NCBI GenBank assembly: GCA_016716675.1
Contig: JADJVG010000009.1
Coordinates: 129,893 to 193,892, forward strand
DNA length: 64,000 bases
Origin: Hyphomicrobium sp.
GTDB taxonomy: Bacteria > Pseudomonadota > Alphaproteobacteria > Rhizobiales > Hyphomicrobiaceae
Direction of reading: 5' to 3'
The stretch's first letter is position 1; each line of letters opens with the position of its first letter. The notes under the pieces are model-generated. The model was given only the letters and a program-made list of their open reading frames with translations, had not been told where the DNA came from and ran no database searches. Position numbers and translations under genes: made by a program. Shown here piece after piece: positions 56,808-64,000 of this stretch.

Positions 56808-57927
56808 ATGATTACAGACGGCGATTTCGAGATTTTCCTCGCGACTTCTCCTGGCCTGGAAACCGTGCTTTGCGCAGAAGCGCGGGCTAAAGGATTCAAG
56901 GCACCGAAAGCCGTTCCCGGCGGCGTTACGTTCAACGGCGGCTGGCCCGACGTCTGGAGGGCCAACCTCGAGGTGCGCGGCGCAGGACGCGTTATCGCTG
57001 AGCTCTGTTCATTCCGCGTTTCGCATCTCGCCCAACTCGATAAGCGGGCGCGCCGCGTCGCCTGGGCTGAAGTGCTGCGCAAGGACGTGCCGTTTCGCGT
57101 CGAAGCGACCTGCAAAAGTTCGCGCATTTATCATTCAGGCGCCGCCGTCCAGCGGATCGAGACGGCGATCCGCGAGGAACTCGGTGCGCCACTGTCGGCC
57201 GATGCCGAGGTCTGTGTTCGGGCGCGCATTGAAAACGATCTGTGCACGATATCCATCGATACGTCGGGAGAGCTGCTGCACAAGCGCGGACACAAGCAGG
57301 CCGTCAACAAGGCGCCGATGCGCGAGACGATGGCGTCGCTGTTTCTACGGCAATGCGGATATGCCGGCAGCGAACCGGTGGTCGATCCAATGTGTGGGTC
57401 GGGTACTTTCATCATTGAAGCCGCTGAGATTGCCGCCGGCCTCAAGCCTGGGCGCTCCCGGCATTTCGCCTTTGAAAAACTTGCAACTTTTGACGCGGCC
57501 GCATGGCAGCGCTTGCGCGACGCTGACACGGCAGTGGTGTCTCAGCCCGGCGTACGCTTTTACGGCAGCGATCGCGATGCGGGCGCCATCACCATGAGCC
57601 GCGCCAATGCCGAACGTGCGGGTGTCAGCGAGATCACGCAATTCGAGCAGCACGCGATTAGTGATCTCATGGCGCCGGTGGGTTCGCCCGGCCTCGTCAT
57701 CGTCAATCCGCCGTATGGCGATCGTATTGGCGACAAGAAACCTGAATGCGCTCTATCGATCGCTTGGGCAAACGCTGTTGACGCGCTTTCAAGGCTGGCG
57801 CGCCGCGGTCATCACGAATGAGGCGTACCTTGCCAACGCCACTGGACTGCCGTTCAACAAACCCTCCGCGCCGGTGTCGCACGGTGGCCTGCGGGTCACT
57901 TTGTATCTGACCGGACCATTGCCCTGA
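56808..57927 (+). CDS. THUMP-domain class I RNA methyltransferase (RlmL/RlmK type, frame interrupted)
   Basis: SAM-dependent methyltransferase that likely modifies 23S rRNA guanine. The N-terminal THUMP region starts LATSPGLETVLCAEA; the catalytic domain has VDPMCGSGTFIIEAA as SAM loop and VNPPYGDRIG as catalytic motif. The frame breaks at 57738-57740 (AAA): GDRIGDKK is followed in another frame by NLNALYRSLGQTLLTRFQGW and the family C-terminus to 57,927. One extra A explains it. Uncorrected, the protein ends early at 57,821. Confidence 0.85.
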
Positions 57928-57970
57928 GCAGCGATCCGGCCTCGAAATCGCGCTATGTGCCCCGCCGCCA

Positions 57971-58549
57971 CTAGTGCAGCTTGGCATTGGGGTGGCGCGC
58001 CCGGGATGCTTTCGTCGCCGGTTCGCGCGCGGACGTTTGTAGTGCGCTGGGAGCGGCTGGAGCTTCAAGAAGATCAGCCAGCTCGCGCACGGCGCGTTCG
58101 AGTTTATTGAATGATGCCGACTGGGCCAGATATTGCAGCGCGTCTTTGTGCACATATTCGGGGCCATGTCGGGCGGTCTGCAACGCTGACATCATGGCGA
58201 GTTCATCACTCGTGATGTGGCTGCAGCGAAACGTGAGAAAGTTGAACGGGCAATGGCGTTCGGCGCGCAGCCCACGCACGAAATTGGTCGCTCGCGCCAC
58301 GAACGACACGGCACATGCGTCGTTGAAATGCATCTCAGTATATTCGAGTGCGGCGTGCCAGTGCCGGGCATCGGCGCTCGCGTACATCGCAAGGATCTCG
58401 CGCACGACATCAAGGTAGACGTCTTCATGCGGCGTAAAGTTGAAGGTCTTCCGGAGCGGTAGACCAGCGCGGGCGCCGGCGCAGTCTTCGCTTTCCTCTG
58501 GAAGAGTGAGCCGGCTGAGCCGTTGGAATTTAAAGTCGCTGTGGACCAT
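57971..58549 (-). CDS. Conserved-looking protein of unknown function
   Basis: A 192-residue soluble protein, mostly alpha-helical, without signal peptide or membrane segment. Features: N-terminal MVHSDFKFQRLSRLTLPEES, aromatic and His-rich middle (HWHAALEYTEMHFND), cysteines at DDCAG-, DACA-, HCPF- and FRCS-type positions, and a disordered basic tail. I recognise no family. Start ATG 58549 gives a plausible N-terminus; codons upstream are Arg-rich. Confidence 0.6.
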   Translation of the reverse strand: MVHSDFKFQRLSRLTLPEESEDCAGARAGLPLRKTFNFTPHEDVYLDVVREILAMYASADARHWHAALEYTEMHFNDACAVSFVARATNFVRGLRAERHCPFNFLTFRCSHITSDELAMMSALQTARHGPEYVHKDALQYLAQSASFNKLERAVRELADLLEAPAAPSALQTSAREPATKASRARHPNAKLH

Positions 58550-58672
58550 GGAGTGATCTCCAGATTTGAGGGCGGCATGCGGACGTTGCCGTTCTCTGCC
58601 AGTGGAGCGAGCCACGGACAGGCGCGATTTTGCGCAAAGAACGAAAGAACGAATGAGCCGCCAGGATTGGCG

Positions 58673-58846
58673 TTATCGCTGTCGGTGGGGTGCGGCGTGT
58701 TCGGCCGGTTTGCTCAGCAGCGTTTTGAGATACGCGTTTAGAAATGATTTGAGTGCGGAGCGGGAATCGCGAACGGCGGTGCGCCGAATGTCGGCGACGG
58801 ATACGACAGCGGTGGGGGTGCTCCCGCCGGCAATAATTCTCAGCAT
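58673..58846 (-). CDS. Small protein of unknown function
   Basis: A 57-residue protein with a very good ribosome-binding site (GGAGG, 6 bases before ATG 58846). The sequence begins MLRIIAGGSTPTAVVSVADI and ends with a basic, Pro/His-rich tail. No family known. It lies 123 bases upstream of the previous unknown gene on the same strand and could be its partner. Confidence 0.5.
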   Translation of the reverse strand: MLRIIAGGSTPTAVVSVADIRRTAVRDSRSALKSFLNAYLKTLLSKPAEHAAPHRQR

Positions 58847-59000
58847 TTTTTCCTCCAATACGCGGGGTTCAAGGCCTCGCAATCGGTTTCAGTGTCTGGC
58901 GATTATGGGTTGATGACTACTGTTGTCAACAAAATGATGTGCGGTTCTTTGGTCTTCGAACCGCGCCTTAAAAAATTTTGCGGCAATATATTTGAGCCAT

Positions 59001-59087
59001 TGGTGCGGACGGTGGGACTCGAACCCACACGCTCTTTCGAACTCAGGATTTTAAGTCCTGTGTGTCTACCGGTTCCACCACGTCCGC
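59001..59087 (-). tRNA. tRNA-Leu, anticodon UAA
   Basis: An 87-base tRNA on the minus strand. Acceptor GCGGACG pairs with CGTCCGC; the anticodon stem CAGGA/TCCTG holds loop CTTAAAA, giving anticodon TAA (UUA codon). A long variable arm, T-arm GTGGG-TTCGAGT-CCCAC and an encoded 3' CCA (59001-59003) are present. The long variable arm confirms Leu. Confidence 0.96.
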
Positions 59088-59210
59088 GAGGCTCAGTGAC
59101 GACACTGCGGTGTCAACGCCAGCTTATGGCGGGTTGGCGCGCGAGGCGCAACCCGGATGCTTGCGTTCTGAATTAGCGATTTGCCGCTGGGTGGGCGGCA
59201 AGCGGCTCGC

Positions 59211-59726
59211 TCAGGTCCGTTCTTCCACGGCGGCTGGCGCGGTATCACTCGGCGGTGCGCCAAATCCGGTTTCCTTGGCCTTCTTCATCAGCGCTAGCAG
59301 CTCATCGGGCCGCTCAATGTCGATGGTGTGGGGGTACTGTGCGTCCTTGCCGACTAGCGTGTTGGAGATGTTGCCATCGGGGTCAATGAACAGTGTGCGA
59401 GGCACATAGGTGCCATCGGGCGCAAACGCGCCGTTGATCTGCTTCTCCTGGTCGGCATCGACCAGGATCATCACGAAGTCCTTGGCAGAAGCAACAATGC
59501 CCGCGTCTTTGAAGACGGCGCGGTAGCGCTTGCAGGCGCTGCACCACGTCGCGTGGAACACCATGATCACCGGCTTGCCGGTTTTCGAGGCTTCATAGAT
59601 CCCGGCTTTCGGATCGCGCCAGTTGATCTCGGAGCCATTGAATAGCTCGGCGTGAGGTGCGTCGGCGCGGGCGGCGGCCGGCAGTAGAACGGCGAGCGCG
59701 AGGACAGCAAGCAGCGTGCGGATCAT
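59211..59726 (-). CDS. Exported thioredoxin-family protein
   Basis: A 171-residue protein with signal peptide (MIRTLLAVLALAVLLPAAAR, cleavage near ADA). The thioredoxin-like domain has redox motif C-S-A-C in FHATWCSACKRYR and the cis-Pro loop YVPRTLFIDPDG. It resembles periplasmic thiol-disulfide reductases of the DsbD-C/AGR2-like kind. Start ATG 59726; the longer frame upstream has Arg-rich noise. It is convergent with the tRNA side. Confidence 0.87.
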   Translation of the reverse strand: MIRTLLAVLALAVLLPAAARADAPHAELFNGSEINWRDPKAGIYEASKTGKPVIMVFHATWCSACKRYRAVFKDAGIVASAKDFVMILVDADQEKQINGAFAPDGTYVPRTLFIDPDGNISNTLVGKDAQYPHTIDIERPDELLALMKKAKETGFGAPPSDTAPAAVEERT

Positions 59727-59887
59727 GGGCGGTGCAACTCCAGGAGGGGCGTCAGGCGGTTCTTTATATGCGCTATCTACGGCGCAAGGAAGATTTGGAG
59801 CACCCTTGATCCGGCTACGCCGCGCACCCACACCCACCGCCGCCACATCCCCGCGGGCCTGCTTAGAAGTGGGGGAGGCGGGGCCGG

Positions 59888-60814
59888 TTAGGTCCCGGCT
59901 GCCAGGCGGTTCTGATAGACTTCCAAATGGGTGTAGGCGGATGCCAGAAGCGGCGCCGGCACGCCTGCCGCGACCCCTCGTGATAACAAATCGCCGATGA
60001 TGTGGTCGGCCTCGATGCGGGCGCCGCGCTGCAGATCGCGCAGCATCGACGCCGCCATCTTGGAGGTGGGATCGGTCAACACGGTGCGAGCCGCCTCGAC
60101 GGCCTCTTTGCGGGGGGTGCTGCCGGTTGCGATGGCAACCTCGCAACATTCGTCGAGCATCGATGAGATCTGGGCCGCGCCGTTTTTGGTCGAGCAGATT
60201 TCGCCGATGTTGCCGCGCATCTGGCAGGTCATGCCGGCCAGCGTCGCGAGCAGTACCCACTTTTCCCACATCGCGCCGATGATGTCGGTGCTTAGCCGCA
60301 CTTCGAACCCTCCGCGCAAAAGCAGTTCGTGCAAGGCATCGCAACGCTTGGACTGCGACGGCGCGCGAGGTCCGAACGTCAGTGAATCGTAGGTCGTGAG
60401 GTGGCGGATCGTGCCCTCGTCGGTGAGCGTGACGCTGATATGGCAGGTGCCGCCGAGCACGCGGTCCGGCCCGAACGCCGCGTCGAGCGCATCGATATGC
60501 GACATGCCGTTGAGCAGCGGCAGCACCAGCGTATCGGGTCCAACCGCCGGGCGGATCGTATCAATGGCGCTGTCGAGATCGTAGGATTTGCAGCTTAATA
60601 TGATCGCATCGAAGGGTTCGACAATCTGTTCCCGCACAATCGCCATGACCGGCGTATGGATATCGCCCTTCGGGCTTTCAACGCGCAGCCCGTCGCGGGC
60701 GAGGATGGCGGCGCGGGCTGGCCGCACCAGAAACGAAACATCGCACCCGGCCTTGGCCAGACGCCCTCCGTAATATCCGCCCGTCGCTCCGGCTCCAAGG
60801 ATCAGTATATGCAT
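59888..60814 (-). CDS. 2-dehydropantoate 2-reductase (ApbA/PanE family)
   Basis: A 308-residue NADPH-dependent reductase. The Rossmann motif GAGATGG starts at residue 7, the SCKSYDLD stretch follows, and the conserved catalytic Lys is in GAMWEKWVLLA. Members reduce ketopantoate in pantothenate synthesis, but many paralogues act on other 2-oxo acids. No pan gene is nearby, so the substrate stays open. Confidence 0.85.
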   Translation of the reverse strand: MHILILGAGATGGYYGGRLAKAGCDVSFLVRPARAAILARDGLRVESPKGDIHTPVMAIVREQIVEPFDAIILSCKSYDLDSAIDTIRPAVGPDTLVLPLLNGMSHIDALDAAFGPDRVLGGTCHISVTLTDEGTIRHLTTYDSLTFGPRAPSQSKRCDALHELLLRGGFEVRLSTDIIGAMWEKWVLLATLAGMTCQMRGNIGEICSTKNGAAQISSMLDECCEVAIATGSTPRKEAVEAARTVLTDPTSKMAASMLRDLQRGARIEADHIIGDLLSRGVAAGVPAPLLASAYTHLEVYQNRLAAGT

Positions 60815-60899
60815 CGTGACGTCAGCTCCATTGATGGTGCGACCATCGTGGCTTGCCGAGCGGTGGTCTGCTAGCGTTATAGAGTATGGGGGATGTCTC

Positions 60900-62213
60900 G
60901 TGGATCAAAGCCCAAAAGATGCGCCGGCTGAAACGCTGGCGCGCGCATCCGCCAAGGTGCGGCGGCATCTGCTGCCGTTTCTCGTTGTCTGCTATTTTGC
61001 GGCCTATCTCGACCGCGTCAATGTTGGCTTTGCGGCGTTGACGATGAATGCCGATCTTGGCCTCGGCCCAGAGGCCTTTGGCTTTACGGCCGGCATTTTC
61101 TTTCTCGGCTACTGCCTGTTCGAGGTGCCGAGCAATATCCTGCTTGAGAAATTCGGCGCGCGGCGCTGGATCGCGCGCATCATGATCACCTGGGGCCTCG
61201 TCTCGGCCTCGATGGCGTTCGTGACCAGCATCACGGGACTGTCGGTCGTCCGCTTTATGCTCGGTGTGGCCGAAGCCGGGTTCTTTCCCGGCATCATTTT
61301 CTATCTGACGTTCTGGGTGCCGGCGTCCGAGCGCGCGCGCATCATCACGATTTTCATGGCGGCGGTGCCGGTCTCAAACCTGATCGGTGCACCGGTCTCG
61401 GGCCTAATCCTCGATGCGTTTGCCGATGTTGGCGGGCTGAAGGGCTGGCAGTGGCTGTTTCTTCTGGAATCGGTTCCATCCATTGCGCTGGGTATCGCCG
61501 CGTTCTGGGTATTGCCGGATCGGCCGCGCGGTGCCCGCTGGCTGACGATGGACGAACGCGATGCGCTCGAGGCGCAGATTAGTGGTGAGATCAAAAATCG
61601 CGAGTCGATCCAAAAGTTCACGCTCGCGCAGGCTCTCATGCATCCGCGCGTTCTGGCGTTGAGCGTTATCTACTTCGGCATTGTCACCGGCATGTACGGC
61701 TTGTCGTTCTGGCTGCCGCAGATCATCAAGGCGTTCGGCATGAGCAACACCAAGACGGGGCTGGTGGCCGCCATTCCGTATCTCGCAGCTGCGTTGGCGA
61801 TGGTTCTGTGGGGCCGACACTCGGACGCAAGTGGTGAGCGCGTCTGGCATGTTGCATTGCCGGTGTTCATTGGTGGCGCTGCTTTGATTATTGGTACGGG
61901 CGATGTCGATCATCTGCTGGCTATGATCCTGTTGACCATTGCCGCCGCCGGAATCTTCACGGCGATGCCGGTTTTCTGGACGTTACCGACAGCACTGTTG
62001 ACGGGAACGGCTGCTGCGGGCGGCATCGCGATGATTAACGCGATCGGCAATATCGGCGGATTTGTTGGTCCCTATCTCGTTGGCTGGATGCAGGGGCACG
62101 GATACACATCGGCGATCGCAGTTGCATCACTCGCGAGTTTCGCAATTCTCGCAGGTGTGATTGTTCTTATGCTTGGCCATGATCGACGGCTTGAGAAAAG
62201 CCACGCCGCGTGA
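60900..62213 (+). CDS. MFS transporter of the anion:cation symporter (ACS) type
   Basis: A 437-residue permease with twelve predicted helices. The signature of the ACS/phthalate-tartrate branch is seen in CYFAAYLDRVNVGFAALTM (helix 1) and the loop GYCLFEVPSNILLEKFGAR. Likely substrates are organic acids. The start is GTG 60900 with GGGGGA upstream. It is divergent from the panE-like gene, and the two may share a regulatory region and a substrate pathway. Confidence 0.9.
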   Translation: MDQSPKDAPAETLARASAKVRRHLLPFLVVCYFAAYLDRVNVGFAALTMNADLGLGPEAFGFTAGIFFLGYCLFEVPSNILLEKFGARRWIARIMITWGLVSASMAFVTSITGLSVVRFMLGVAEAGFFPGIIFYLTFWVPASERARIITIFMAAVPVSNLIGAPVSGLILDAFADVGGLKGWQWLFLLESVPSIALGIAAFWVLPDRPRGARWLTMDERDALEAQISGEIKNRESIQKFTLAQALMHPRVLALSVIYFGIVTGMYGLSFWLPQIIKAFGMSNTKTGLVAAIPYLAAALAMVLWGRHSDASGERVWHVALPVFIGGAALIIGTGDVDHLLAMILLTIAAAGIFTAMPVFWTLPTALLTGTAAAGGIAMINAIGNIGGFVGPYLVGWMQGHGYTSAIAVASLASFAILAGVIVLMLGHDRRLEKSHAA

Positions 62214-62323
62214 ATGGAATAAAATATTTTCAATCAGATTTCGCAAACATGCGCGAAGCATGATAACTTTTGTGAAATCACTTCATCACTACTCTTTGTC
62301 TCGCTCGGATCACGGGGACAGTC

Positions 62324-62629
62324 ATGGTTTCTCAAAAAATCGCGCACGTGCAGCATCGCTTGAACGTGCGTTGGAGTGCCATTGGAGTTGTAATGTTGGC
62401 GGCAGTGTTCAGTCTTCCGGCAACGGAAGCGTCAGCCGTCAGCGTGCGCGTGAAGATGGCGTGTGCCAAAGATTATATGACCCATTGCCGGAAGTTTTCG
62501 CCCGGCAGTGCCGAAGTGCGCAAATGCATGCGGGCGGTCGGCGATCACCTGTCAGTGCGCTGCGTCAACGCGCTGAAGGCCGCTGGCGAAGTCTCGGAAA
62601 AAGAAGTGGCTGATTACGAGGCGCGCTGA
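62324..62629 (+). CDS. Small exported cysteine-rich protein
   Basis: A 101-residue protein with a signal peptide (RWSAIGVVMLAAVFSLPAT, cleavage near ASA). The mature part has four cysteines in a C-x7-C / C-x10-C type layout (KMACAKDYMTHCRKF, EVRKCMRAVG, LSVRCVNAL), and resembles short exported proteins I know from Bradyrhizobium relatives. Function unknown. An AT-rich leader with small hairpin CATGC/GCATG (62248-62262) lies between it and the MFS gene. Confidence 0.7.
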   Translation: MVSQKIAHVQHRLNVRWSAIGVVMLAAVFSLPATEASAVSVRVKMACAKDYMTHCRKFSPGSAEVRKCMRAVGDHLSVRCVNALKAAGEVSEKEVADYEAR

Positions 62630-62712
62630 AGAACGGCTCGTATTCAGCAATTCTTCGGCGAGCGCCGCGATTGGCCTTGACCTTTTGCGCCGCCGCCCGT
62701 TTATCTCCCTCA

Positions 62713-63180
<468 letters not shown>

Positions 63181-63282
63181 ATTATTTTGCTGTCGCAGCA
63201 CCGCCAAGCTCGCGAGGTGCGAACCGGTTGCGTGGTGCGGGGCGTCTCGACTGTCATCGCAATCGCACCACAAAGACCGTCA

Positions 63283-63300
63283 TCCCGGCGCAGGCCGGGA
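63283..63300. repeat. Short hairpin of the dispersed CATCCCGGC..GCCGGGAT kind
   Basis: TCCCGGC (63283-63289), GCAG, GCCGGGA (63294-63300) within CGTCATCCCGGCGCAGGC. Similar elements recur between genes in many Rhizobiales. Only one copy is seen in this window. Confidence 0.5.
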
Positions 63301-63416
63301 TTCGTCCAAGCGCATAGTTGTGTGACCGTCCCTGACTTGCCCGGATCCACGCTTCCCCCGCAACGGGACTCCCAAGTGGTCGCGCCAGGTTGACGGTCAT
63401 GGGTTCGTCGCAGCGC

Positions 63417-63788
63417 TCAAAGTTGCTCGTTCATTTTGCGCAGCCGGTGGGCCATCACGCGCATAACGTGCAGAGCAAATTCCGGTTTTTCGCGGATCAG
63501 TGCCAGGAACGTCGGTTTGTCGAGGCTGAGTGCTTCCGTCGGTTCCGCTGCAATGGCTGCGGCGCTGCGTGGACCGCCGTCGATCAGCGCGACCTCGCCG
63601 ACGATGCCGCCGGCCCGCACATTTTCCAATACCGTGCCGTAGGTGATGACATCGACGCGGCCTGATTTGATGATGTACAGGCCGGTGCCGAGGTCATCTT
63701 CCAGGAAAACCTTCTCACCGGCGTCGAATGTTTTCGGTTGGGCGCCGACGCGCAGCAGCAGATCATAATCAAACGGCGATTCATCCAT
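63417..63788 (-). CDS. Single-domain cyclic-nucleotide-binding protein
   Basis: A 123-residue protein consisting only of a cNMP-binding beta-roll. The phosphate-binding cassette reads GGIVGEVALIDGGPRSA, with the expected G-E-x-A and R-(S/T)-A. No helix-turn-helix or enzymatic domain follows. It may sense cAMP or cGMP and act by protein contact. ATG 63788 (MDESPFDYD) was chosen over 63803. Confidence 0.88.
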   Translation of the reverse strand: MDESPFDYDLLLRVGAQPKTFDAGEKVFLEDDLGTGLYIIKSGRVDVITYGTVLENVRAGGIVGEVALIDGGPRSAAAIAAEPTEALSLDKPTFLALIREKPEFALHVMRVMAHRLRKMNEQL

Positions 63789-63964
63789 TGGTTCCTCGCG
63801 CAAGCGGTAAGCGTGGACGTAAAGCTATGCCGATGGGACGGTCGTCGCAACCCCGTCGCGGGTTATGGCCAGAAGCCTGAAAGTGTCCGCGCTTGTGAAC
63901 CCTTGCAGCGGCGTGGTCCGCGCTCCGATCGGGGGCGCTAGGTGCTCACATTTGCGGGAGTGAC

Positions 63965-64000
63965 GTGACGCGCAAAAAAACCGCGCATCGCCCGGATGCG
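63965..64000 (+). CDS. Possible start of a plus-strand gene, cut by the window edge
   Basis: GTG at 63965 is preceded by GCGGGAG and opens a frame (M/VTRKKTAHRPDA) that runs off the window. Twelve codons are too few to identify it. Confidence 0.3.
   Translation, partial: MTRKKTAHRPDA

Noticed and set aside
59001..59210. tRNA-Leu as an integration site
   Set aside because: No integrase and no repeat of the tRNA 3' end was seen nearby.

Overview
The window looks like the chromosome of a GC-rich alphaproteobacterium of the order Hyphomicrobiales (Rhizobiales). The evidence is gene order: rpsA-sppA-ihfB, trpF-trpB-trpA-accD-folC, trxA-addA-addB-murU-tsaE/amgK-divL-ahcY and manX-hprK-chvG-chvI-pckA are blocks I know from that order, and DivL with ChvG/ChvI is an alphaproteobacterial signature. 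The genus cannot be fixed from sequence alone. No integrase, transposase, phage structural gene or CRISPR array was seen.

Layout. 1-9.1 kb: end of rpsA (partial), its terminator, sppA, ihfB, two small membrane proteins, tryptophan genes, accD, folC. 9.1-12.5 kb: an accessory cassette (aldehyde dehydrogenase, two DUF779 paralogues, an isochorismatase-like hydrolase) sitting where folC would normally meet trxA. 12.5-26.1 kb, minus strand: trxA, addA/addB (double-strand-break repair), murU and a TsaE-AmgK fusion (muropeptide recycling plus tRNA t6A synthesis), divL (cell-cycle pseudokinase with Tyr in place of the phospho-His), ahcY. 26.1-28.2 kb: an AT-rich gap, a TadG-like von Willebrand protein on the plus strand, and a ptsH (HPr) gene cut off exactly where that newcomer's terminator hairpin begins. 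28.2-34 kb: manX, hprK, chvG, chvI, pckA. 34-48.3 kb: pyrE, a GT-C glycosyltransferase, a redoxin with a His/Cys metal-binding tail, a bactofilin, exported enzymes, a cell-wall amidase, a DjlA-like protein, a fused 5-oxoprolinase and two DUF2852 proteins. 48.3-54.8 kb: a G-quadruplex-like tract beside a perfect palindrome, broken genes, and scattered enzymes. 54.9-56.7 kb: a coupled three-gene operon that reads as a dedicated exosortase, a one-TM partner and a single glycine-rich substrate with a sorting signal. 57-64 kb: an RNA methyltransferase, tRNA-Leu(UAA), a thioredoxin-like protein, panE-like, an MFS transporter, rnpB and a cyclic-nucleotide-binding protein.

The clearest candidate for an undescribed system is the exosortase/glycine-rich-substrate operon. 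Two other things deserve attention: the ptsH truncation next to the inserted TadG-like gene, which leaves HprK and EIIA-Man without a local partner, and the number of broken reading frames (tsaE-amgK, chvG, an HAD phosphatase, an RNA methyltransferase, a TetR regulator and a two-helix membrane protein). Most of those breaks are single-base indels, several in homopolymers, so base-calling error is a serious alternative to real gene decay.
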